From positions 1-53,116 of the forward strand of contig NZ_JACHXA010000012.1 in the NCBI RefSeq assembly GCF_014191775.1: DNA of 53,116 nucleotides, given 5' to 3'. This document shows, piece after piece, positions 24,622 to 33,427 of this stretch. Numbering within the stretch: position 1 is the first letter of the stretch; every line of letters starts with the position of its first letter. A program made the position numbers and the translations under genes. A model generated the notes under the pieces. The model saw only the letters and a list, made by a program, of their open reading frames with translations, was not told where the DNA came from and searched no databases. Source of the DNA: Limibacillus halophilus. GTDB taxonomy: Bacteria > Pseudomonadota > Alphaproteobacteria > Kiloniellales > CECT-8803.

Positions 24622-26393
24622 ATTGCATAACCCTGCATAAACCGCGGGTTTGCGGCGGCTTTCAATAGCCGACCCTGCCGGGTTGCCGCCGAAAGACGCC
24701 CCAACGACCAGCCGTCGACGGTCGTCGCCCGATGGCCGCGCTGGCGCAGTTCCGCCACGGTCGCATCCGGGAAGCGATCCTCCAGTGTCAAAGACCCCAG
24801 ATCGGCACTCCTCGGCCAGAAGGAAGAGGGCATGTGATCGGTCTGAAACATCGGGCAATCGATCGCTTCCTGAAGCCCCATACCGTGGTGAATATGCCGC
24901 AGCAGGAAAGTCAGCGGCCATTGATCCTGGTAATCCCCGCCGGGCGTCCCGAAGGCCATGTAGGGCTCGCCGTCGCGATAGGCCAGATTGACCGAAAGAG
25001 TCGTACGCGGTCGCTTACCCGGTGCAAGACTGGCCGGCACGCCCTCCTCCAGCCAAAACATCTGGGCGCGGCTGTTCAATCCGAAGCCCAGCGCCGGAAT
25101 CACAGGGGAGGACTGCAACCATCCGCCCGACGGGGTCGCCGAGACCATGTTGCCCCAACGATCAATTACGTCGATATGGCAGGTATCGCCCTTGCTCTCG
25201 CCGTTCGTCTGGACAGTAGGCTCGCCCGCCCCCATGGCGTCGAAGTCGTCATCATCGTCCAGCTCCTTGCCCGTCACGATGCGCGCATCGAACCCGGCGA
25301 TCGACCCTGGCCGAAGTTCGAGCGACGCATTGTCTCCAATCAGGTTGCGCCGCGCGTCGTTGTACTCTTTCGACAGCAGTGTCTCTAGCGGTACCTCAAC
25401 AAAATTTGGGTCGCCGTAGTACGCCTCTCTGTCCGCGAAGGCGAGTTTTGCGCTTTCCACGACGAGATGCACGAAATCCGGCCCGGTCGGGTCCAGTTCC
25501 GTAAAATCGAACCCGGAAAGCAACGCTAGCTGTTGGAGGAAAACCGGCCCCTGGCTCCAGGGACCGCCTTTGAGCAGGCGGTAGCCGTGATAATCGAATC
25601 CCACGGGTTCTTCATAGGTTGCCTGCCAGCCCGCCATATCCGATGCAGTCAGGACACCACGATGGCGCTCACCGGAGGAATCCATGACGGCCTCGGCCTT
25701 GCAGAAGCGCTCCATCTCCTCGGCGACGAAGCCCTGATACCATGCCCGGCGCGCCGCCTCGATCTGCTGCTCACGGCTGCCCCCGGCGGCTTCCGCCTCC
25801 GCGATCAATCGCCGGTAGGTTCCGGCCAGGACCGGATTGCTGAAAAGGCTGCCGGGTTTCGGTACCGAGCCATTCGGCAGGTAGAGATCGGCCGAAGTGT
25901 GCCACTCATCGCGAAAGAGGCTCTCGACGCGCTCGATGGTCTGACAGATTAGCGGCACCAGTGCATAGCCATCTTGAGCATAGGCAATAGCATGCCCCAG
26001 CACGTCGGCCAGTGAGAGTGTGCCGTGGTCGCGCAGCATAATCATCCAGGCATCGAATGCGCCGGGAACGACTGTTGCCAGTAATCCACTGCCGGGAACC
26101 AAATCCAGGCCTTCGCTACGGTAGTGCGCAATAGTCGCACCCGCCGGGGCGGTTCCCTGGCCGCAGATCACCTGGGCGCGCTCGGTCTTGGCGGAATGGA
26201 AGATGATCGGGACCTCGCCACCGGGTCCGTTCAGATGAGGCTCCACCACTTGCAAGGCAAAACCCATGGCGACCGCGGCATCGAACGCATTGCCGCCGCG
26301 CTCTAAGATCGCCATCCCTGCGGCGCTTGCAAGCCAGTGGGTGCTCGCGGCGACGCCGTAAGTGCCTTTGATTTCCGGTCTCGTGGTGAACAT
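24612..26393 (-). CDS. ggt: Gamma-glutamyltransferase family protein
   Basis: A 593-residue Ntn-hydrolase of the gamma-glutamyltranspeptidase family. The precursor should cleave itself before the threonine of G-D-T-C-H-I-D-V-I-D (around residue 400), the nucleophile of the small subunit. G-N-M-V-S-A-T-P-S-G-G-W follows and P-G-G-D-Y-Q-D-Q-W-P is near the C-terminus. The N-terminus M-F-T-T-R-P-E has no signal peptide, so this is likely a cytosolic member, which in bacteria often acts on gamma-glutamyl or acyl amides rather than glutathione. AGGAG precedes the ATG. It is divergent from dgcN. Confidence 0.9.
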   Translation of the reverse strand: MFTTRPEIKGTYGVAASTHWLASAAGMAILERGGNAFDAAVAMGFALQVVEPHLNGPGGEVPIIFHSAKTERAQVICGQGTAPAGATIAHYRSEGLDLVPGSGLLATVVPGAFDAWMIMLRDHGTLSLADVLGHAIAYAQDGYALVPLICQTIERVESLFRDEWHTSADLYLPNGSVPKPGSLFSNPVLAGTYRRLIAEAEAAGGSREQQIEAARRAWYQGFVAEEMERFCKAEAVMDSSGERHRGVLTASDMAGWQATYEEPVGFDYHGYRLLKGGPWSQGPVFLQQLALLSGFDFTELDPTGPDFVHLVVESAKLAFADREAYYGDPNFVEVPLETLLSKEYNDARRNLIGDNASLELRPGSIAGFDARIVTGKELDDDDDFDAMGAGEPTVQTNGESKGDTCHIDVIDRWGNMVSATPSGGWLQSSPVIPALGFGLNSRAQMFWLEEGVPASLAPGKRPRTTLSVNLAYRDGEPYMAFGTPGGDYQDQWPLTFLLRHIHHGMGLQEAIDCPMFQTDHMPSSFWPRSADLGSLTLEDRFPDATVAELRQRGHRATTVDGWSLGRLSAATRQGRLLKAAANPRFMQGYAIGR

Positions 26394-26553
26394 TTGTGAT
26401 TCGCTCCTAATCTTGCCGCTTGCAAAGCCTTATCAAAGGCCGTTAATGAGGCCGAGAATGGACCAGGAAAGCAAGCCCTGGAAAGCAGCGCAAAATTCAC
26501 TAGTATGCCGGGCGGTAATTAACCCAAAGTCGTAGTTCGGAGACAAATAAGTC

Positions 26554-27552
26554 ATGGCTATCCAGCACCCCTATCTGATGTTTCTCGGCGATTCGCCCGA
26601 TCAACTGGCTGCAAAGGTCGCCCAGGGGGTCGCTCATTGGCGCCCGGAATGGTGTTTGGGACAGCTTCGCCTGGAAGGCTGCAAAGCCGATCTGAAGCTC
26701 CCGGACATGACCTTGGCCGACGCCAGGGAGAAGGGCGTCAAAACCGTGGTGGTCGGCGTCGCCAACCGGGGCGGCGTGATTGGCGCTTCCTGGGTCGAAG
26801 TGCTGGAACAGGCACTCGACATGGGGATGGATATCGCCGCCGGTCTGCATCAGAAGGTCGCGGACGTTCCACGCCTCGCCGAAGCCGCGGCGCGCAACGG
26901 CCGCAAGCTTTTCGACGTGCGCCACCCGACCCGCAGCTTCGACGTCGCCAGTGGTGTCAAACGAAGCGGTAAGCGTCTGCTGGCCGTCGGGACGGACTGT
27001 TCGGTGGGCAAAATGTATGCCTCTTTGGCCATTGAGCAAGAGATGCGCAAGCGCGGCATCAAAGCCGACTTCCGTGCTACCGGTCAGACGGGCATTTTCA
27101 TCGCCGGTGATGGTGTTTCCGTCGATGCCGTTGTCTCCGACTTCATCTCTGGCGCGACCGAATGGCTGACGCCTGAGAACGCTCCGGATCATTGGGACAT
27201 CGTTGAGGGTCAGGGATCGCTCTTCCATGCCTCTTTCGCGGGCGTGTCCCTGGGGCTTCTGCACGGTTCGCAGCCCGATGCACTGGTGCTGTGCCACGAG
27301 CCGACCCGCGCACACATGCGTGGGCTCCCGGGATACAAGCTGCCGAGCATTGAAGAGGCCATTGATCTGAACCTCCGCATGGCGCGGCTGACAAATCCGG
27401 ATGTTCGCTTTGTGGGCGTGGCGATCAATACCTCTGGCTTAGGCGAAGACGAAGCCCTTGGCTACCTGCAGAAAGTCGAAGCCGAAACAGGATTGCCGAC
27501 GACCGACCCGGTGCGACAGGGCGTCGCCCGCATCGTCGATAATCTGGCCTGA
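26554..27552 (+). CDS. dgcN: D-glutamate N-acetyltransferase DgcN (DUF1611)
   Basis: A 332-residue DUF1611 protein. The N-terminal half has a Rossmann-like layout and the C-terminal half carries a P-loop-like motif G-T-D-C-S-V-G-K (146-153), followed by R-A-T-G-Q-T-G-I-F-I-A-G-D-G-V-S-V-D-A-V. Members of this family next to a dipeptide-epimerase-like gene have been described as DgcN, which acetylates D-glutamate so that DgcA can racemise it. The start has CGGAGA upstream. It is separated from dgcA by only three bases. Confidence 0.87.
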   Translation: MAIQHPYLMFLGDSPDQLAAKVAQGVAHWRPEWCLGQLRLEGCKADLKLPDMTLADAREKGVKTVVVGVANRGGVIGASWVEVLEQALDMGMDIAAGLHQKVADVPRLAEAAARNGRKLFDVRHPTRSFDVASGVKRSGKRLLAVGTDCSVGKMYASLAIEQEMRKRGIKADFRATGQTGIFIAGDGVSVDAVVSDFISGATEWLTPENAPDHWDIVEGQGSLFHASFAGVSLGLLHGSQPDALVLCHEPTRAHMRGLPGYKLPSIEEAIDLNLRMARLTNPDVRFVGVAINTSGLGEDEALGYLQKVEAETGLPTTDPVRQGVARIVDNLA

Positions 27553-27555
27553 GCC

Positions 27556-28542
27556 ATGGCGAGGCTGACCTTAGAGATCAAGCGCGAAGCCTGGCCGCTC
27601 AAAGGCGCCTTCACAATTTCGCGCGGTTCGCGCACGGAATCGGAGGTGGTGGTCGCCACCATCTCGGATGGCACCGTCACTGGGCGGGGCGAGTGCGTGC
27701 CCTATCGGCGCTATGGCGAGACTATCGAGGGTGTCATGCGGGACATCGAAGGGATGCGCCCAGCCTTGGAGCAAGGGCTGGACCGCAGGGGTCTTCAGTC
27801 CGCCTTACCCGCCGGTGCCGCCCGGAATGCGCTCGATTGTGCGTTCTGGGACCTGGAATCCAAGCTCGCTGGAAAACGCGCCTGGGACCTTGCCGGACTG
27901 CCGGAGCCGCTGAATGTTGTGACCGCCTACACCCTGTCACTCGATACGCCGGAAAAGATGGGCGAGGCCGCCCTGGCGGCTGCTTCCCGACCGCTGTTGA
28001 AGCTGAAACTGGCCGGGCCGGAAGACCTGGATCGCGTCGCCGCCGTGCGAAAGAACGCAGCAGACGCGCGTTTGATCGTCGATGCCAACGAAGGTTGGGA
28101 CATCAATGCATATCGAACGCTGGCGCCAAAACTGGCCGATCTCGGCGTGACGATGATCGAACAGCCTTTGCCGGCAGGGGATGACGACGCGCTCTCTGGA
28201 GAAGCGCGGCCGGTGCCGCTCTGCGCCGATGAATCCTGCCATGATCGCAGCAGCCTGTCGAAGCTGACCGGCAAATACGATTTCATCAATATCAAGCTGG
28301 ATAAGGCTGGAGGCTTGACCGAAGCCCTGGCCCTCAGGCAGGAAGCCGAAAAAGCCGGGTACCGCATCATGGTGGGTTGTATGATGGCAACTTCCTTGGC
28401 AATGGCGCCCGCCATGCTGGTTGCCCAAGGTGTTGAAGTCACAGATCTGGACGGCCCCTTGTGGATGGCTAAGGACCGAACAGACGCCTTGCAGTTCGAG
28501 GGTAGCCGCATGGTGCCGCCAAGCGCCAAACTTTGGGGCTGA
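27556..28542 (+). CDS. dgcA: N-acetyl-D-glutamate racemase DgcA (enolase superfamily)
   Basis: A 328-residue enolase-superfamily enzyme of the dipeptide-epimerase group. Catalytic K-x-K is at 149-151, metal ligands are D176, E202 and D225, and the second catalytic lysine is in N-I-K-L-D-K-A-G-G-L (K247 or K250). In the DgcN-DgcA pathway it racemises N-acetyl-D-glutamate to the L form, feeding glutamate catabolism. Without dgcN it would be called an L-Ala-D/L-Glu epimerase, a peptidoglycan-recycling activity, so context decides the call. Confidence 0.87.
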   Translation: MARLTLEIKREAWPLKGAFTISRGSRTESEVVVATISDGTVTGRGECVPYRRYGETIEGVMRDIEGMRPALEQGLDRRGLQSALPAGAARNALDCAFWDLESKLAGKRAWDLAGLPEPLNVVTAYTLSLDTPEKMGEAALAAASRPLLKLKLAGPEDLDRVAAVRKNAADARLIVDANEGWDINAYRTLAPKLADLGVTMIEQPLPAGDDDALSGEARPVPLCADESCHDRSSLSKLTGKYDFINIKLDKAGGLTEALALRQEAEKAGYRIMVGCMMATSLAMAPAMLVAQGVEVTDLDGPLWMAKDRTDALQFEGSRMVPPSAKLWG

Positions 28543-28589
28543 ATCCGGACATAAGCCGGGGTTGCGGCAGGATACGAAGGATTTAGGAA

Positions 28590-29810
28590 ATGCAACTGGA
28601 AACGCCGACGTTCGTATCTCATCTCGAATGCTCCATGACCGGCAAGGTTTACGAAGCTGATCGGGTTCATGGCCTGTCCGAAGCAGGACGGCCTCTGTTG
28701 GTTCGCTACGACCTGGAGGAACTGGGTCGTTCGATCACGAAGACCGCGCTACGCGAACGCCGCGGCCATGGGTTCTGGCGCTACCGTGAATTCCTGCCCG
28801 TGCGCCGTGCGGCGAATGTTGTCAGTTTGGGTGAGGTCATCACGCCCTTGATCGCTCTTGACCGCCTGGGACAGCAACGCGGTCGGCTTTTGGTCAAGGA
28901 CGAGGGCAGGCTTCCCACGGGCTCATTCAAGGCCAGAGGGCTGGCGCTTGCGGTGGCGATGGCCAAGGAACTGGGCTTGAAGCATCTGGCCATGCCGACG
29001 AACGGAAATGCCGGTGCCGCCATGGCCGCCTACGCCTCCCACGCGGGGTTGCGTTCAACAGTCTTTGCGCCAGCGGACACGCCCGAGATCAATCTACGGG
29101 AGATCGCCGCGCAAGGCGCCGATGTTTACCGGGTCAACGGTCTGATCAACGACTGCGGCAAGATCGTCGGCGAGGGCAAGGATAAGACCGGCTGGTTCGA
29201 TCTTTCCACGCTGAAGGAGCCCTACCGGATCGAAGGTAAGAAGACCATGGGCCTGGAACTGGCCGAACAATTGGGTTGGAAGCTCCCGGATGTGATCTTT
29301 TATCCGACCGGCGGCGGCACCGGTTTGATCGGCATGTGGAAAGCTTTCCAGGAGTTGGCCGAAATCGGCTGGATCGGCGGCAAGCGCCCCCGCATGGTGG
29401 CCGTCCAGGCAACCGGCTGTGCCCCTATCGTCAAGGCATGGGAAGACGGCGTGGAACATGCGCCGCTCTGGGAGAACGCACATACGGTGGCGGCGGGAAT
29501 TCGCGTCCCGGTCGCTGTCGGTGATTTTCTGATCCTGCGGGCCGTGCGTGAATCGGGCGGTTTCGCCATGGCGCTTGACGATGACGTCATCATGGAGGCC
29601 CGCGACCGCTGTGCGCGGGAAGAAGGACTGTTGCTTTGCCCTGAGGGCGCAGCGACGCTGGCTGCCTACGAGCGCTCACTCAGGGAAGGATTGGTGAAGC
29701 CGACCGACAAGGCGGTTCTCTTCAACTGCGCCACCGGCCTTAAGTATCCATTGCCCGAGGCGACGGCGAGCCTGGATCGCACCAAGCCGATCGACTACAG
29801 CCAGTTTTAA
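28590..29810 (+). CDS. Threonine synthase-like PLP enzyme
   Basis: A 406-residue fold-type II PLP enzyme closest to threonine synthase. The Schiff-base lysine is K114 in P-T-G-S-F-K-A-R-G; M-P-T-N-G-N-A-G-A-A-M-A-A-Y is the phosphate-side loop and F-Y-P-T-G-G-G-T-G-L-I-G-M-W the glycine loop. The N-terminus has the L-E-C-x-x-T-G region that in many homologues is a C-x-x-C zinc ribbon, but only one cysteine (C14) remains. AGGATTTAGGAA precedes the ATG at 28590, 47 bases after dgcA. It could be threonine synthase or a dehydratase or lyase serving the dgc pathway. The last four bases overlap convergent nhaA. Confidence 0.82.
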   Translation: MQLETPTFVSHLECSMTGKVYEADRVHGLSEAGRPLLVRYDLEELGRSITKTALRERRGHGFWRYREFLPVRRAANVVSLGEVITPLIALDRLGQQRGRLLVKDEGRLPTGSFKARGLALAVAMAKELGLKHLAMPTNGNAGAAMAAYASHAGLRSTVFAPADTPEINLREIAAQGADVYRVNGLINDCGKIVGEGKDKTGWFDLSTLKEPYRIEGKKTMGLELAEQLGWKLPDVIFYPTGGGTGLIGMWKAFQELAEIGWIGGKRPRMVAVQATGCAPIVKAWEDGVEHAPLWENAHTVAAGIRVPVAVGDFLILRAVRESGGFAMALDDDVIMEARDRCAREEGLLLCPEGAATLAAYERSLREGLVKPTDKAVLFNCATGLKYPLPEATASLDRTKPIDYSQF

Positions 29811-31015
29811 TCGGAGCCGACCTCGGCCGGATTTGAGCGATCGGCAGCGGAGGATTCACCGCCGCGCGGCAACGTCCGCGCCAGAAGCAGATACCCCGCC
29901 AACCCCGAAATGAGCGATCCGCCCAAGACGCCGATACGCACGGGTGCGCCGTAGCCCTCGGCGGGAAATGCCAATGTTCCGATAAACAGGCTCATCGTAA
30001 AGCCGATACCGGCCAACAGCGCTGCACCATAGAAATGCGGCCAAGCCACGCTTTGCGGCAGTTTGCAAAGACCGGCGCGAATGGCCACCCAGGAAAAGCC
30101 GACGACGCCGATCTGCTTGCCGAAGAACAGGCCCAAAGCGATACCCATCGGGATCGGCGACAGAACATCGTCCATCGTGATGCCGCCCAGGAAGACACCA
30201 GCGTTGGCAAAGGCAAAAAGCGGCAGAATACCGTAGGCCACCCAGGGGTGGAGGGCGTGCTCAAGGTCATAAAGAGGTGTTTTTTCATTCGCTTTCAGCG
30301 GTATGCAGAAAGCCACGGCGACGCCCGCCAATGTGGCGTGCACGCCGGACTTCAATACGCAGACCCAAAGCGCAATTCCCAGAATCCAGTATAGCGACAT
30401 GCGGGTCACGCCCATCAGATTCAATGTCACGAGCCCCACCAGGAAGAGCGCGCCAAAACCCAAAGATACGACGGACAGGTCGGCCGTGTAGAACAGCGCG
30501 ATGATCACGATGGCTCCCAAGTCATCGATGATCGCCAGCGCCGTCAGGAACACCTTCAACGCCAGCGGAACACGGCTGCCCAATAACGCCAAAACACCCA
30601 GCGCAAATGCGATATCCGTAGCCGCCGGGATTGCCCAACCCAGACGGGCGACCGGGTCTCCACCATTGAAGATGAGATAAATCGCAGCCGGCACCACCAT
30701 GCCGCCCAGCGCCGCGACCGCAGGCAACATAACCTGATCCCGGCGCGACAGTTCGCCAACCAAAACCTCGCGTTTGATTTCCAGTCCGACCAACAGGAAG
30801 AAGATCGCCATCAGGCCGTCGTTTACCCAGAGAAGCAGCGGCTTAGCTATCAGCAACGTGCCGATCTGAACCTTTACAGGGGTGTTGAGAAAATCCGCAT
30901 AGACATCTCCCAGGCCACCATTGGCAAAGACCATTGCCAGAATTGCAGCGGCAACCAGAAACAACCCGGCGGTCGCTTCCATCTTCAAAAAATCGCGGAT
31001 CAAGACCATTGGCAC
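29807..31015 (-). CDS. nhaA: Na+/H+ antiporter NhaA
   Basis: A 402-residue inner-membrane sodium/proton antiporter. The ion-binding pair D164-D165 lies in L-A-I-I-D-D-L-G-A-I, and the T-D-I-A-F segment (133-137) of the unwound helix is intact. About twelve hydrophobic segments are seen, including I-F-F-L-L-V-G-L-E-I-K-R-E near 71-83. The C-terminal 20 residues are hydrophilic. NhaA controls cytosolic pH and sodium, which suits a marine or saline habitat. Divergent from the MATE gene. Confidence 0.96.
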   Translation of the reverse strand: MPMVLIRDFLKMEATAGLFLVAAAILAMVFANGGLGDVYADFLNTPVKVQIGTLLIAKPLLLWVNDGLMAIFFLLVGLEIKREVLVGELSRRDQVMLPAVAALGGMVVPAAIYLIFNGGDPVARLGWAIPAATDIAFALGVLALLGSRVPLALKVFLTALAIIDDLGAIVIIALFYTADLSVVSLGFGALFLVGLVTLNLMGVTRMSLYWILGIALWVCVLKSGVHATLAGVAVAFCIPLKANEKTPLYDLEHALHPWVAYGILPLFAFANAGVFLGGITMDDVLSPIPMGIALGLFFGKQIGVVGFSWVAIRAGLCKLPQSVAWPHFYGAALLAGIGFTMSLFIGTLAFPAEGYGAPVRIGVLGGSLISGLAGYLLLARTLPRGGESSAADRSNPAEVGSD

Positions 31016-31151
31016 GGCATATCTTCCTCTGAGCTATTCAGTAGTAGCGACTATGACGGAGCGCGGTTTTATTACAAAGGCAATCTTGACCTAAAACCAA
31101 CACTCTGCACTGTCTAGCCCCTGCGAGCTTGCGCTATACAACCGGGATATC

Positions 31152-32519
31152 ATGAAACTGAGCGACGACAGCAGAATGTGGCACAAGCGTATCCTGACGC
31201 TGGCTGTGCCGATCATTCTCTCCAACATCTCCGTACCCCTGTTGGGTGCGGTGGACACCGCCGTGATGGGTCATCTGCCGGATCCCGCCTACATCGGCGC
31301 CGTTGCGGTAGGCGGAATCATCTTCAGTTTCCTCTATTGGGGATTCGGGTTTCTTCGCATGGGAACAACGGGTTTTGCAGCCCAGGCTTTCGGCGCGAAA
31401 GACAGCAATGAGCTCCGCGCCACGCTGGCAAGACCTATCTTGCTGGCGACGATTCTAGGCGTTGCCATCGTCGTCTTGCAGGTTGGTATCCGTCCCTTGG
31501 CCTTCACATTTATGTCCGCATCGGACCAAGTTGAAGCGCTGGCCGTCGTTTATTTCGACATTCGTATCTGGGGTGCGCCTGCGACACTCATCACCTACGC
31601 CCTGCTTGGTTGGCTTCTGGGTATTGGGAACGCGCGGGCGATACTTCTGCTGCAGGTCGTCCTCAACGGCCTCAACATAATCCTCAATTTGCTGTTCGTG
31701 CTGGGTTTTGGCATGACTGTCGACGGCGTGGCGCTGGCGACCCTGATTTCCGAATACGCGGCTCTGGCGCTGGGTCTGGTCATCGCGGCGCGGGCATTAA
31801 GTGCCTGGCCTGGAAACTGGAACCTGAAAAACCTCCTGAACCGCAAGCGACAGGGGGCATTGCTGCGGGTCAATGCCGATATTTTCCTGCGCACCTTCTG
31901 TCTACAGATTGCCTTTTTCAGCTTTACCTCGCAGAGCGGCAAGCTTGGCGAACTGCAACTCGCCGCCAACGCCATCCTTCTGCAGATGCATACCTTCATG
32001 GGCTACGCGGTAGACGGCTTCGCTCATGCGGTCGAAGTGCTGGCCGGCAATGCTATCGGCGCAAGGTCACGCGCGGCATTCCGCAGCGCTATCAAGACAT
32101 CGACTATCTGGGCGGCGGGCTTCGCGCTGTTCTTCACGCTCCTTTTCGCCTTTACCGGCAAGTCGATCATCGCGCTTTACACTGATATCGAGCCTCTGCG
32201 CGAAACAGCGGCCTTGTATCTGCCCTGGGTCGTGGCCCTGCCGTTACTGTCGGTTTGGTCATATCAATTGGACGGCATTTTCATTGGTGCGACGCGGACC
32301 GGCGCGATGCGTAATGCAATGGTCCTTTCGCTTGGTATATTTATCCTCGCATCGTGGTTGCTCGTGCCAAACTACAACAATCACGGCCTCTGGCTTGCAC
32401 TATCGCTTTTCATGGCCGGACGGGCTGTTACCCTGGGTGCGTTCTATCCGGCGCTGGTGCGTTCGATAAGCGAGCGAGATCAATCAACGTCTGAGCCCGC
32501 CTCAGCTGGGAGTGGTTGA
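31152..32519 (+). CDS. MATE-family efflux transporter (DinF-like)
   Basis: A 455-residue transporter with about twelve membrane segments in two homologous halves, of the MATE family (sodium- or proton-coupled drug and metabolite export). The N-terminus L-A-V-P-I-I-L-S-N-I-S-V-P-L-L-G-A-V-D-T-A-V-M-G-H holds the conserved first-helix proline and aspartate; the related A-V-D-G-F-A-H-A-V-E-V-L-A-G-N-A-I-G motif begins the second half, as in DinF-like proteins. The epimerase gene starts one base after its stop, so the two may be translated together. Confidence 0.9.
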   Translation: MKLSDDSRMWHKRILTLAVPIILSNISVPLLGAVDTAVMGHLPDPAYIGAVAVGGIIFSFLYWGFGFLRMGTTGFAAQAFGAKDSNELRATLARPILLATILGVAIVVLQVGIRPLAFTFMSASDQVEALAVVYFDIRIWGAPATLITYALLGWLLGIGNARAILLLQVVLNGLNIILNLLFVLGFGMTVDGVALATLISEYAALALGLVIAARALSAWPGNWNLKNLLNRKRQGALLRVNADIFLRTFCLQIAFFSFTSQSGKLGELQLAANAILLQMHTFMGYAVDGFAHAVEVLAGNAIGARSRAAFRSAIKTSTIWAAGFALFFTLLFAFTGKSIIALYTDIEPLRETAALYLPWVVALPLLSVWSYQLDGIFIGATRTGAMRNAMVLSLGIFILASWLLVPNYNNHGLWLALSLFMAGRAVTLGAFYPALVRSISERDQSTSEPASAGSG

Positions 32520-32520
32520 A

Positions 32521-33420
32521 ATGCGCGTGGCCGTTACAGGAGCCTCCGGGTTTGTCGGCGAAGCCCTGATCCGAGACCTGTTGGCGCGCGGACACGACCT
32601 CGCTTGCAGCTACGCCAGCCGTTCGCCCTTGGCCGCGGACGCACGCGTCTCTTGGCACCGCATCGAAGAACTCTCCGGCGATAGCGATTGGCGGTCTCTC
32701 GTAGCGGGCGCCGGGGTCGCGGTGCATCTAGCCGCCCGCGCCCATAGGGCAGATCAAAACCAAGCCGGACTTCGTCTGCAACGCCAAGCCAATGTCGAGG
32801 CAAGTTTGGCGCTAGCCCATCAAGCCAAGGCCGCTGGCGTGGCGCGCCTGGTATTTGTTTCCTCCATCGGCGCGGGTCTGGAGCGCACGCCCTACCAGAT
32901 CGCCAAGCGAGAAGCCGAGCAGAAGTTAGCGGTGCTCTGTCGCGAGCTTTCCCTGGAACTGGTTGTACTGCGACCGCCTTTGGTCATTGGACCGCAGCCG
33001 CCCGGCAATCTGGCAACGCTGATGCGCTGGATCGACAAGGGGCGTCCTTTGCCCTTCGCCAGCGTTCAGAATGCCCGCAGCTTCATCGCCCGGGAAAATC
33101 TGGCCTCCGCGATCGCTGCCTGCCTCGATCACCCCAGCGCAGCCGGACGGCTCTTCGAGGTTGCGGACACCCCGCCCCTATCAACACCGGGGCTGATCAA
33201 GGCCCTGGCGCGGGCCATGGGCAAGCCTGCTCGGCTCTTTCCCATGCCGCCCGTGCTTCTGGGTGGCGTTCTTATGCTGCTGGGCCGCGGGGAGATGGCA
33301 CAAAGTCTGTTGGGAAACCTGACTGCCAATCCGGCGGAGTTTCGCAACACTTTGGGCTGGAGGCCCACGGTATCTCTGGAAGCGGCGATCGAGGAAATGG
33401 CTCAGGCAAAGCTTGAGTAG
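32521..33420 (+). CDS. NAD-dependent epimerase/dehydratase (extended SDR)
   Basis: A 299-residue extended short-chain dehydrogenase. The N-terminal nucleotide motif is G-A-S-G-F-V-G (7-13). V-F-V-S-S-I-G-A and the catalytic Y-x-x-x-K (Y-Q-I-A-K) follow, and the C-terminal substrate lobe ends with G-W-R-P-T-V-S-L-E-A-A-I, typical of nucleotide-sugar epimerases. The ATG at 32521 is used with TGGGAG upstream; GTG at 32512 is possible. The likely substrate is a nucleotide sugar in surface polysaccharide synthesis, but this is inferred. Confidence 0.87.
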   Translation: MRVAVTGASGFVGEALIRDLLARGHDLACSYASRSPLAADARVSWHRIEELSGDSDWRSLVAGAGVAVHLAARAHRADQNQAGLRLQRQANVEASLALAHQAKAAGVARLVFVSSIGAGLERTPYQIAKREAEQKLAVLCRELSLELVVLRPPLVIGPQPPGNLATLMRWIDKGRPLPFASVQNARSFIARENLASAIAACLDHPSAAGRLFEVADTPPLSTPGLIKALARAMGKPARLFPMPPVLLGGVLMLLGRGEMAQSLLGNLTANPAEFRNTLGWRPTVSLEAAIEEMAQAKLE

Positions 33421-33427
33421 AGACCGG

